Assembly: GCA_964458615.1 (NCBI GenBank)
Contig: CAYWJR010000069.1
Span: 1 to 6,442 of the forward strand
Source of the DNA: SHNJ01 sp964458615
GTDB taxonomy: Bacteria > Pseudomonadota > Alphaproteobacteria > SHNJ01
Length of the DNA: 6,442 nt
Direction of reading: 5' to 3'
Position 1 is the stretch's first letter; the number at the start of each line of letters is the position of its first letter. This document shows positions 1 through 6,041 of the stretch, piece after piece. The position numbers and the translations under genes are program-made. The notes under the pieces are model-generated. The model was not told where the DNA came from, searched no databases, and was given only the letters and a program-made list of their open reading frames with translations.

Positions 1-112
1 AAATATAAAGTCAGAGCAGGGGGGGGCGCCAGTGCGGTAAAAATGCCGCCTGTGTGCTGGGTTTTGTCGCATTTTTGTGCCGATATTACCTTTTTATCCG
101 ACCTTGGTCATA

Positions 113-156
113 CCGGGATTACCCGGAATTACCTGAAATTGTCAGGTATTGCCGGG
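113..156. repeat. Two overlapping, mutually exclusive inverted repeats
   Basis: CCGGG (113-117) can pair with CCCGG (122-126) across a 4-base loop. The same CCCGG begins a longer arm (122-136) that pairs with 142-156 around a 5-base loop, with 13 of 15 positions complementary. Because 122-126 belongs to both stems, only one can form at a time. No T tract follows on the plus strand, so neither is an obvious terminator. The structure is seen directly; any role (attenuation, protein binding, mobile-repeat remnant) is inference. Confidence 0.55.
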
Positions 157-195
157 GATGATCCCAAGAATGACCCATTAATGACTGGGCTTTGC

Positions 196-222
196 TTGAC
201 AAATACCCCATTTCCTTGTAAT
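196..222 (+). promoter_or_regulatory. Candidate sigma70-type promoter
   Basis: A perfect -35 hexamer TTGACA lies at 196-201. It is followed by TGTAAT (217-222, five of six consensus bases, 15-base spacer) or TAATCA (219-224, 17-base spacer). Transcription would begin near 229-232, about 190 bases upstream of ffh. It could serve ffh or a short transcript ending at the stem-loop at 264-288. Spacing for the better -10 is short, so this is tentative. Confidence 0.4.
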
Positions 223-263
223 CAAACCACATCCAAATAAACGGTGGAAGCGTTTCTTCCAAG

Positions 264-320
264 CCAGTCGACGAGTTTCGTCCACTGGTTCGTTTTGTTT
301 TGGGTTCGTTTTGTTTTTTT
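264..320 (+). terminator. Possible intrinsic terminator upstream of ffh
   Basis: CCAGT (264-268) pairs with ACTGG (284-288), and inside it GACGA (270-274) pairs with TCGTC (278-282) around a 3-base loop. A single C-C mismatch separates the two stems. A T-rich but interrupted stretch follows (289-301), and a T7 run ends at 320. A smaller GGAAG/CTTCC hairpin sits just before it (246-260). The stem is good, but the tail contains C and G, so termination may be inefficient. The right arm (283-289) can alternatively pair perfectly with 331-337, which would compete with the hairpin. Confidence 0.35.
287..317. repeat. 15-base tandem direct repeat
   Basis: GGTTCGTTTTGTTTT occurs at 287-301 and again at 303-317, a period of 16 bases. 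Both copies are T-rich and lie in the tail of the stem-loop at 264-288. The repeat is exact. It may be a slippage or duplication product. Confidence 0.7.
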
Positions 321-321
321 G

Positions 322-400
322 GTGACTGTGACCAGTGCCAGTGACCGGTGTAAAATTCACCGTTTATCTTAAACTGTTCACTGTAACCGCTCACCGTCAC
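322..400. repeat. 79-bp imperfect palindrome with four TCACNGNNAC-like decamers
   Basis: Two decamers on the minus strand (GTGACTGTGA at 322-331, GTGCCAGTGA at 335-344) mirror two on the plus strand (TCACTGTAAC at 378-387, TCACCGTCAC at 391-400). Spacing is 13 bases within each pair and the array is symmetric about position 361. About 28 of 39 positions of one arm are complementary to the other. A short inner hairpin, CGGTG/CACCG (346-362), lies at the centre. The array ends ten bases before the ffh Shine-Dalgarno and overlaps a candidate promoter, an arrangement that suits an operator or a leader RNA stem. The repeat is seen; its function is inferred. Confidence 0.6.
328..356 (+). promoter_or_regulatory. 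Candidate promoter for the ffh operon
   Basis: GTGACC (328-333, four of six -35 consensus bases) is followed after exactly 17 bases by TAAAAT (351-356, five of six -10 bases). The start point would be near 363, giving a leader of about 60 bases before the GTG start of ffh. The hexamers sit inside the symmetric decamer array, so a protein bound there could block or aid polymerase. It is a better-placed candidate for ffh than 196-222 because it lies after the possible terminator. Confidence 0.4.
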
Positions 401-422
401 GGCCAAGGGCAGGAATAAAAAG

Positions 423-1949
423 GTGTTTAGCAATTTGTCCGATAAACTCGGGTCTGTATTCGACCGTTTGAAACGGCGCGGGTCATTGCGCGCCGAAGAC
501 GTCGAATTGGCGTTGCGCGAAGTGCGCGTGGCGTTGCTCGAAGCCGATGTGTCGCTGCCTGTGGTCAAAGATTTCTTGGCCAAAATCCAAACCCAGGCGA
601 CCGGCGCGGATGTGTTGAAATCCATCACGCCTGTTCAACAAGTCGTCAAAATCGTGCATGACGGTTTGGTGGAATTGCTTGGCGGCGAAAAATCCGAATC
701 CAATAAATCCCAGCAATTGAATATCGCCGTCGCGCCGCCCGCGGTTATTTTGATGACCGGTTTGCAAGGGTCGGGAAAAACCACCACGGCCGGAAAATTG
801 GCAAAATTCCTGCGCGAAAAACAGCGCAAAAAAGTTCTGCTGGCTTCGCTGGATATTTACCGTCCGGCCGCCCAAAAACAATTGGAAATTTTGGCGAATC
901 AAGTCGGCGCCGGATCGTTGCCGATCATCGACGGGCAAAAACCTTTGCAAATCGCGCAGCGCGCGATGCAAACCGCGAAAATAGAATTATACGACGTGGT
1001 TATTCTGGACACCGCCGGCCGGTTGCAGATCGATCAGGATCTGATGGACGAATTACGCCAGGTGCGCGATGCGGTGAACCCGCATGAAATATTGCTGGTC
1101 GCCGACGCGTTGACCGGCCAAGAAGCCGTGCATATCGCGCGCGGATTCAACACGCAAATCGGCGTGACCGGAATCGTTTTAACCCGCATGGATGGCGATG
1201 GGCGCGGCGGCGCGGCGTTGTCGATGCGCCATGAAACCGGCCAGCCGATAAAATTCGCCGGAGTTGGCGAAAAATTGGACGGGTTGCAGGAATTCGACGC
1301 CAAACGGATCGCAGGGCGCATTTTGGGCATGGGCGATGTGGTCGGGCTTGTTGAAAAAGCGATGGAAGATTTCAACGTCGCCGACGCCGAAAAAATGATG
1401 GCTAAAATGCAATCGGGCAAATTCGATTTGACCGATATGCTGGATCAATTCCGCAAAATGCAAAAAATGGGCGGCATTGGCGCGATGATGGAAATGATGC
1501 CGGGCATGGGCAAAATCAAAAATCAGATGGCCGGAAAAATGCCGGATGAAAACATGCTGAAACGCCAAGAAGCGATTATTTTATCGATGACAAAGGCAGA
1601 ACGCAGCGATCCCGATTTACTAAAAGCCAGCCGCAAAAAACGCGTCGCGGCCGGGGCGGGCGTGCGGGTCGAAGACGTGAACCGCCTGTTAAAGTCGTTC
1701 GAAGAAATGAGCAAAGTCATGAAAATGATGAAAAAGGGCGGTTTGGGTGGCCTGTTAAAAGGCGGCTTGGGCCAAATGTTCGGCGGCGGCATGCCGGCGA
1801 ATATGCAAGGAATCAAACCGGGGGATCTTAACCCTGGGGATTTGATGCAAGGAAATTTGACACCAGAGAATTTTATGAAGGGCGGCAAAATGCCGGAATT
1901 GCCAAAAGGCTTGGCGTTACCGCCCGGATTTAAAATGCCGAAATTTTAG
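423..1949 (+). CDS. ffh: Signal recognition particle GTPase Ffh (SRP54)
   Basis: This is the protein half of the bacterial signal recognition particle. It binds 4.5S RNA and hydrophobic signal sequences on nascent chains, and delivers ribosomes to FtsY at the inner membrane. The 508 residues show an N domain (about 1-90) and a GTPase G domain with P-loop GLQGSGKTT (113-121), DIYRPAA (144-150), DTAGR (196-200) and TRMDGDGRGG (254-263). The methionine-rich M domain (about 320-435) includes the RNA-binding stretch SRKKRVAAGAGVRVEDVN (403-420). A Gly/Met/Pro tail (437-508) holds a small repeat, KPGDLNPGDL (465-474). Length is at the upper end for the family because of this tail. The start is GTG at 423, with AGGA at 411-414 eight bases before it. 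It is the first gene of the operon; rpsP follows after 40 bases. Confidence 0.98.
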   Translation: MFSNLSDKLGSVFDRLKRRGSLRAEDVELALREVRVALLEADVSLPVVKDFLAKIQTQATGADVLKSITPVQQVVKIVHDGLVELLGGEKSESNKSQQLNIAVAPPAVILMTGLQGSGKTTTAGKLAKFLREKQRKKVLLASLDIYRPAAQKQLEILANQVGAGSLPIIDGQKPLQIAQRAMQTAKIELYDVVILDTAGRLQIDQDLMDELRQVRDAVNPHEILLVADALTGQEAVHIARGFNTQIGVTGIVLTRMDGDGRGGAALSMRHETGQPIKFAGVGEKLDGLQEFDAKRIAGRILGMGDVVGLVEKAMEDFNVADAEKMMAKMQSGKFDLTDMLDQFRKMQKMGGIGAMMEMMPGMGKIKNQMAGKMPDENMLKRQEAIILSMTKAERSDPDLLKASRKKRVAAGAGVRVEDVNRLLKSFEEMSKVMKMMKKGGLGGLLKGGLGQMFGGGMPANMQGIKPGDLNPGDLMQGNLTPENFMKGGKMPELPKGLALPPGFKMPKF

Positions 1950-1989
1950 TTTTTTTAATTTTAACTGTTTAATCACCAAAGGAGAAGAA

Positions 1990-2349
1990 ATGCTAAAAAT
2001 CAGATTATCCAGACATGGCGCGAAAAAACGTCCGTTTTTTCATATCGTGGTCGCAGAACACACACGTTGCCGCGATGGCCAGTTTGTCGAAAAATTGGGC
2101 ACCTATAACCCGATGTTGCAAAAAACCGACGCGAACCGCGTGTCGTTGAACACCGACCGGATCAAATATTGGATCGGCGTTGGCGCGCAACCGACCGACC
2201 GCGTCGCGCGTTTCTTGGGCGAAGCGAAAATCATCGCGATGCCGAAATATGCCCAGACTCCGAAAAAATCGGCGCCAAAAGCAAAAGCGCAAGAACGCAT
2301 CAAAGCCGAAGCGGAAGCCAAAGCAGCCGCCGAAGCGCCAGCAGCCTAA
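1990..2349 (+). CDS. rpsP: 30S ribosomal protein bS16
   Basis: A small-subunit ribosomal protein that binds 16S rRNA and helps 30S assembly. The core (about 1-82) carries the family's hallmarks: IRLSRHGAKKRPFFHIVVA (4-22), GTYNP (37-41) and GAQPTDRVARFLG (65-77). The C-terminal 30 residues form a Lys/Ala/Glu-rich, probably disordered or helical tail, making 119 residues against about 80 in E. coli; such tails are usual in alphaproteobacteria. A strong ribosome binding site, AAAGGAG (1978-1984), lies five bases before ATG. There is no terminator between ffh and rpsP, only a T-rich spacer, so co-transcription is likely. rimM begins 37 bases downstream. Confidence 0.98.
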   Translation: MLKIRLSRHGAKKRPFFHIVVAEHTRCRDGQFVEKLGTYNPMLQKTDANRVSLNTDRIKYWIGVGAQPTDRVARFLGEAKIIAMPKYAQTPKKSAPKAKAQERIKAEAEAKAAAEAPAA

Positions 2350-2386
2350 CAACTGAGCGCCGCAAAAGAAAGTCAAGGACATGTTG

Positions 2387-3007
2387 ATGAATTCAGGAAT
2401 CAAGCAAAAACAAAACGCCGCCGCATCGCGCGCGCGCGCGGATTTTGATGCGCCTGAATTTTCCGCGCCAGCAGACGCAATTTTGCTTGGCGTGATCGGC
2501 AAACCAAAGGGCGTGCGCGGTTTGGTGTGGGTGTATTCTTATGCATCCGATCCGGCCGACATCGCGTCTTATGGCGCGTTGACCGATATCCGCGGCACGC
2601 GTTCTTTTGCAATCGAAGCCGTCGAGGTGAAAGGCGCCCAAGTCGCCGTCCGCATCGATGGAATCGCCGACCGCAATGCGGCCGAATCGTTGCGCGGGAT
2701 TAAATTATACGTATCCCGTTCGTCGATGCCGCAATTGGGCGAAGGCCGGTATTATCATGCCGATTTGATCGGCATGCGCGCCATCGACAAAAATGGCAAT
2801 ATCGTCGGCACCGTCGCCGATATTTACAATTTCGGCGCTGGCGATGTGATCGACATCGAACGCGACGGCGCGGATATATTGTCTTTGCCGTTTCATGACC
2901 GTTTTGTAGGACGGGTCGATGTGGCGGGTAAAAAAATCACCGTCGATGTGCCGGATGTCATCGAAGCCGAAGACGAACAGCAAGAGGGGCAGGGCGGCGA
3001 TGCGTAA
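2387..3007 (+). CDS. rimM: Ribosome maturation factor RimM
   Basis: RimM binds the 30S head (through uS19) and aids 16S rRNA processing. An N-terminal RimM beta-barrel domain (about 31-116) opens with ILLGVIGKPKGVRG (32-45). A PRC-barrel domain (about 122-190) holds YYHADLIGM (122-130) and GAGDVIDI (160-167), followed by an acidic, Gln/Gly-rich end. I prefer ATG at 2387 because AAGGA (2375-2379) is seven bases upstream; an in-frame ATG at 2381 would leave only one base. Either start gives an unusual N-terminal extension of about 30 residues before the conserved domain, rich in Ala/Arg/Asp and containing an alternating CG run. The end overlaps the trmD start by 8 bases, suggesting translational coupling. 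Confidence 0.95.
   Translation: MNSGIKQKQNAAASRARADFDAPEFSAPADAILLGVIGKPKGVRGLVWVYSYASDPADIASYGALTDIRGTRSFAIEAVEVKGAQVAVRIDGIADRNAAESLRGIKLYVSRSSMPQLGEGRYYHADLIGMRAIDKNGNIVGTVADIYNFGAGDVIDIERDGADILSLPFHDRFVGRVDVAGKKITVDVPDVIEAEDEQQEGQGGDA
2427..2440. repeat. Alternating (CG)7 tract inside rimM
   Basis: Fourteen bases of uninterrupted CG encode the SRARA part of the RimM N-terminal extension. Gain or loss of one dinucleotide would shift the frame. Alternating CG is also the classic Z-DNA-prone sequence. The tract may simply reflect Arg/Ala codon choice. Confidence 0.7.
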
Positions 3008-3725
3008 ATCCGCAATCCAAACAACCCCGAAACTGCGCGTTGCGGTGTTGACCTTGTTCCCGGATATGTTCCCGGGGCCATTGGATCATTCCATCGCGGC
3101 CAAGGCGCGCGCCGACAATATCTGGGCGATCGATGTAATCGATATGCGCGATTTTGCCCAAGGCAAGCACCGCACCGTCGACGATACGCCGTTTGGCGGC
3201 GGCGCCGGAATGGTTATCCGCGCCGATGTTATCGATGCGGCGATCCAATCGGTTCACGCGCGCCAAGGTTTTGAAAATGCGCCGGTCATTTATTTCACGC
3301 CGCGCGGAAAAACATTTTGCCAGAAAATGGCCAGGGAATTTTCCACGCAGGGAAATATGATTTTGTTGTGCGGCCGGTACGAAGGCATCGATGAACGCGT
3401 TATCGAAAAACACCGCATGGTGGAAATTTCGATGGGCGATTTTATTTTGTCGGGCGGTGAAATTCCGGCCTTGACCTTGCTGGACGCGGTGATACGGCTT
3501 TTGCCCGGAACGGTGGGCGCGCCGCAAAGCCTGGTCGAAGAAAGTTTTGAGACTGGATTGCTCGAAGCGCCGCATTACACAAAACCTGCGGAATGGCAGG
3601 GGATGCCGGTGCCGGAAATTTTATTGTCCGGGCATCATCAAAAAATTGCCGACTGGCGCAAGGACATGGCCAAATCCATGACCCAACAACGCCGGCCGGA
3701 TTTATGGGAGAAATACGGTTCTTAA
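3000..3725 (+). CDS. trmD: tRNA (guanine37-N1)-methyltransferase TrmD
   Basis: TrmD methylates N1 of G37 next to the anticodon of several tRNAs using SAM, which prevents +1 frameshifting. It is a dimeric SPOUT (trefoil-knot) enzyme. Seen in the 241 residues: DDTPFGGGAGMV (61-72), YFTPRGKTF (98-106), LLCGRYEGIDERV (122-134), SMGDFILSGGE (144-154) and YTKPAEWQGMPVP (193-205). Arg166 aligns with E. coli R154. The position of catalytic D169 is Glu181 here, with no gap between the two. Start ATG at 3000 overlaps the last codons of rimM, with AGGG (2991-2994) five bases upstream; the frame is open back to 2919, but the longer start would bury trmD in rimM. Length is close to the usual 240-255. rplS follows after 57 bases. 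Confidence 0.97.
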   Translation: MRKSAIQTTPKLRVAVLTLFPDMFPGPLDHSIAAKARADNIWAIDVIDMRDFAQGKHRTVDDTPFGGGAGMVIRADVIDAAIQSVHARQGFENAPVIYFTPRGKTFCQKMAREFSTQGNMILLCGRYEGIDERVIEKHRMVEISMGDFILSGGEIPALTLLDAVIRLLPGTVGAPQSLVEESFETGLLEAPHYTKPAEWQGMPVPEILLSGHHQKIADWRKDMAKSMTQQRRPDLWEKYGS

Positions 3726-3782
3726 AAATGTTTTTGGGAACTTGTTATAGAAACTGAAGAACTAAACCAAAGGAGAAATGTT

Positions 3783-4178
3783 ATGAATATCTTGCAACAA
3801 ATCGAGAAAAAGATCGCGGCCAAAGCCGGAACGGGTAAAACCATTCCTGATTTCGCGCCAGGCGATACCGTAAAAGTACAAGTAAAAGTGGTCGAAGGCG
3901 ACCGCGTTCGCTTGCAAGCGTTCGAAGGCGTTTGCATCGCGCGCAGCAACAAAGGCGTGAATTCGAATTTCACCGTGCGTAAAATTTCGTACGGCGAAGG
4001 CGTTGAACGCGTGTTCCCGATTTACTCGCCGCTGGTCGCATCGGTCGACGTGACCCGCCGTGGCGAAGTCCGCCGCGGCAAATTGTATTATTTGCGCGAC
4101 CGGACCGGCAAAGCGGCGCGTATCCGTGAAAAAATCGGCGCGAACGAAGCCGCTGAATCGGAATCGGCCAGCGCCTAA
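3783..4178 (+). CDS. rplS: 50S ribosomal protein bL19
   Basis: A large-subunit protein at the interface with 30S. The family pattern is complete: FAPGDTVKVQVKV (24-36), RVRLQAFEGVCIAR (41-54), FTVRKISYGEGVERVFP (63-79) and the basic C-terminal part KLYYLRDRTGKAARIRE (100-116). The final 15 residues are an acidic, Ser/Ala-rich tail, giving 131 residues against about 115 in E. coli. AAAGGAG (3769-3775) lies seven bases before ATG. It is the last gene of the operon; a strong terminator begins 40 bases after its stop. The 57-base gap after trmD shows a TATAGA-like hexamer (3746-3751) but no convincing -35, so an internal promoter is not claimed. Confidence 0.98.
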   Translation: MNILQQIEKKIAAKAGTGKTIPDFAPGDTVKVQVKVVEGDRVRLQAFEGVCIARSNKGVNSNFTVRKISYGEGVERVFPIYSPLVASVDVTRRGEVRRGKLYYLRDRTGKAARIREKIGANEAAESESASA

Positions 4179-4218
4179 ATTTGGCCGTTGCGATTCAATT
4201 TTACGGTTGAAAATAATT

Positions 4219-4247
4219 GGCCGGGGAAATTTCGCCCCGGCCTTTTT
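4219..4247 (+). terminator. Intrinsic terminator of the ffh-rplS operon
   Basis: A perfect 8-bp GC-rich stem, GGCCGGGG (4219-4226) with CCCCGGCC (4235-4242), has an 8-base loop and is followed at once by TTTTT (4243-4247). This is a textbook rho-independent terminator and marks the end of the ribosomal operon. Confidence 0.93.
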
Positions 4248-4286
4248 CGCATGTAAATTCGTCTGTAAAACCAATCGTTTTTTCAC

Positions 4287-4313
4287 TTGATATTTGTATC
4301 TTTAAAAGATAAT
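4287..4313 (+). promoter_or_regulatory. Candidate promoter for the HEIGH-protein gene
   Basis: TTGATA (4287-4292, four of six -35 bases) is followed by GATAAT (4308-4313, five of six -10 bases) after 15 bases, or by TAATAT (4310-4315) after 17. Transcription would start near 4320, leaving a leader of about 50 bases that contains the repeated ACAAATTGTAAAA sites. It sits in an AT-rich spacer directly after the upstream terminator, where a new promoter is expected. Confidence 0.45.
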
Positions 4314-4323
4314 ATTGCCAATA

Positions 4324-4352
4324 ACAAATTGTAAAATCGACAAATTGTAAAA
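4324..4352. repeat. Two-copy 13-base direct repeat in leader, operator-like
   Basis: ACAAATTGTAAAA occurs at 4324-4336 and 4340-4352, a period of 16 bases. The first nine bases of each copy form a perfect odd palindrome, ACAA-A-TTGT. The repeats lie between the candidate promoter and the start codon at 4371, where a bound repressor could act. Function is inferred. Confidence 0.6.
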
Positions 4353-4370
4353 ACAATATTCTGGGTATGA

Positions 4371-5996
4371 ATGACCGCGCCTGTAAAACCGCAACGCCGT
4401 TTAAGGTGGAAAAATTTGGCCGAATATCAACGGTACAATTCCATTCCGGTTTTGGACATTGTCGCCGAAGTCGTGGGAAAAATTCAACCCGATTTCCCAG
4501 AAATGTTTATTGTCCCGTTGGTGCAACCGCGGCGCCGGGATTTTTTGCGCCGCATCGTTGCGGGATTGCCCATCGATGATGCAAAGAAAAAACGCCTGAT
4601 CCGCAATCCGCGTGATCAAAAATCATTCGAAAAAATTATTTACGATTTCAGGGTGATTGCAAATTATGACGATATCGTCGATGTGGCGATTCGCGAAATA
4701 CAGGCGCAGCCAAAAAAATCGCAGGGATATTACAGCCGCCTGTGGCCGATGACGGATGGACGGAAATTATTATTTGTCAATGTCGCGGACGATCTTTTGA
4801 ATCCGGACGACCGCGATCAAATCCAGGTTTCTGTTTTAACCGCGCCTTATGATGATGCATACGATGGGGATCCATCTTTGGCGGATGAAATTCTTCGCGA
4901 CCGCCAATTGTGCGTGATACATGTGGCCGCGCATGAAATCGGCCATGGATTGGCCGATTTTCTATATGCGGAAAAATCGGAATTATATTCCGATGGTTTC
5001 GCCGCGCTTTTTATGACGCATCATTATGCGCATTTATTCAAAAATCCTAAGGATGCGTTGGGGAATATTTTCGACCGTAAAATAAACCTGGCGCGGGTGG
5101 AATCGCAAAAACCCCACCGGTGGGATTATCCGATACCGGCCATTATCGATGTTTTGGCCGATGAATATTGCGCCGCCGCTATGATGGCTGAAATAGAAGG
5201 AAAGAAATTAACCAACCGGGATTTAATGCAGATCGTTCGCCGCGCCGTGCGCAACAATACCGTAAAAAACAGAATCGCGGTTTGGAACAAAATCGCCAAA
5301 CATCAACCCGCGCTGGTCAGGCAAATCGGTGTCGGCGATAAAACGGCGATTGCGCATATCGTTGCCAATACGGCGGGTGAAAATGAAAGGCCGGTATTCG
5401 ATTTCCTGTTCGAAGTAAAGCCGTTGACGGCAAAAAACGCGGGCGTAAAATTAACCCACGATCCGTTCGTGCACAAAGCACATCATGCGGAAATGCAAAA
5501 AATGGCGGATGGCGAGAATCAGTTGGCTTTAAACATCATGGCCAGGCATAAACGCGCGGATTTGATACAGTCATTTGCCGTTTGGATGCAGGACGCGGCC
5601 GATTGCGGTTGGCAGTACGGCGATATTCGCGGCGCAATCGGTTTTCGCCATGCGTGCGAATCCGTGCCGGTCAATTATTTCGACATTTCACAAAGGGCAA
5701 AAATCGAAGCCGAAAATAAACGCGCCGCGCGCGGGACGCGTAAATACAATCCCGCATCGCCGTTTTCGCCGCACATGCATAATATGATCAGTTTTTCCAA
5801 GTCGTTGCCGGCTGGCGATGAAAGAAAAAATATTATGGCCTGGATCGATTTGTACCGGTTCGGGTTTCCCTATGCCCGGCGCGTTATGCTGGATATGGCG
5901 CGGAAAAAAATCCCGGAAATCGGCGTTGTTCGCACAAAAACACGCGATTTGGCGCCCGCCGCCGCATTCGCCCAAACGTCCGACCGTTCCAGGTAA
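4371..5996 (+). CDS. Uncharacterised protein with gluzincin-like HEIGH motif
   Basis: I do not recognise the family of this 541-residue protein. Its clearest feature is HEIGH (188-192), preceded by a hydrophobic CVIHVAA and followed by ELYSDGFAALF (204-214). The layout HExxH then ExxSD resembles zinc metallopeptidases of the gluzincin type, where two His and the Glu bind zinc, Glu189 would be the catalytic base and Asp208 would support the first His. The 11-residue gap between H192 and E204 is shorter than in thermolysin. No signal peptide or membrane segment is visible and the N-terminus is basic, so it is probably cytoplasmic. Residues 256-540 are mostly helical-looking and match nothing I know. 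A TGA directly precedes ATG 4371, fixing the earliest start; no good Shine-Dalgarno is present. Codon use resembles the operon. It appears to be transcribed alone, and no clear terminator follows. Confidence 0.8.
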   Translation: MTAPVKPQRRLRWKNLAEYQRYNSIPVLDIVAEVVGKIQPDFPEMFIVPLVQPRRRDFLRRIVAGLPIDDAKKKRLIRNPRDQKSFEKIIYDFRVIANYDDIVDVAIREIQAQPKKSQGYYSRLWPMTDGRKLLFVNVADDLLNPDDRDQIQVSVLTAPYDDAYDGDPSLADEILRDRQLCVIHVAAHEIGHGLADFLYAEKSELYSDGFAALFMTHHYAHLFKNPKDALGNIFDRKINLARVESQKPHRWDYPIPAIIDVLADEYCAAAMMAEIEGKKLTNRDLMQIVRRAVRNNTVKNRIAVWNKIAKHQPALVRQIGVGDKTAIAHIVANTAGENERPVFDFLFEVKPLTAKNAGVKLTHDPFVHKAHHAEMQKMADGENQLALNIMARHKRADLIQSFAVWMQDAADCGWQYGDIRGAIGFRHACESVPVNYFDISQRAKIEAENKRAARGTRKYNPASPFSPHMHNMISFSKSLPAGDERKNIMAWIDLYRFGFPYARRVMLDMARKKIPEIGVVRTKTRDLAPAAAFAQTSDRSR

Positions 5997-6041
5997 TTGA
6001 TCCGCCGAAAACCGATTTTTTGCATTTTTGAGTAAGAAAAA

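Larger units (their letters stand above)
1..422. other. Gene-free region upstream of ffh
   Basis: No reading frame here has a credible start, ribosome binding site or family resemblance. A 65-codon frame at 43-240 and a 169-codon minus-strand frame at 119-628 (overlapping ffh) are taken as chance. The region holds a run of eight G (19-26), nested inverted repeats (113-156), promoter-like hexamers (196-222), a stem-loop with a T-rich tail (264-320), a 15-base direct repeat (287-317) and a large symmetric repeat array (322-400) just ahead of the ffh ribosome binding site. Nothing convincing is seen in 1-112 apart from the G run and a small GCGG/CCGC dyad at 34-49. Confidence 0.6.

Noticed and set aside
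19..26. G8 run as a phase-variable tract
   Set aside because: It is not inside or clearly next to a gene or promoter in this window, so no consequence can be argued.
322..400. 4.5S SRP RNA gene next to ffh
   Set aside because: A long imperfect hairpin beside ffh made this tempting, but the conserved GGAA-type tetraloop and the GCAG/AGCAG internal-loop bases of SRP RNA are missing.
119..628. 169-codon minus-strand frame across the upstream region and ffh start
   Set aside because: It overlaps the certain ffh gene, has a low-complexity translation without family features, and lacks a ribosome binding site.
2919..2999. Longer start for trmD inside rimM
   Set aside because: The added 27 residues read rimM in another frame and have no resemblance to TrmD; ATG 3000 has a good upstream AGGG and gives normal length.
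3778..3786. Mini-frame ATG-TTA-TGA overlapping the rplS start
   Set aside because: The ribosome binding site is only two bases from this ATG but seven from the rplS ATG, so the overlap is most likely chance.
3762..4286. 174-codon minus-strand frame covering rplS
   Set aside because: It is antisense to a certain ribosomal gene and crosses the operon terminator; the translation is Phe/Ala/Arg-rich as expected of a shadow frame.
5997..6040. Terminator after the HEIGH-protein gene
   Set aside because: There are T runs but no stable stem before them.
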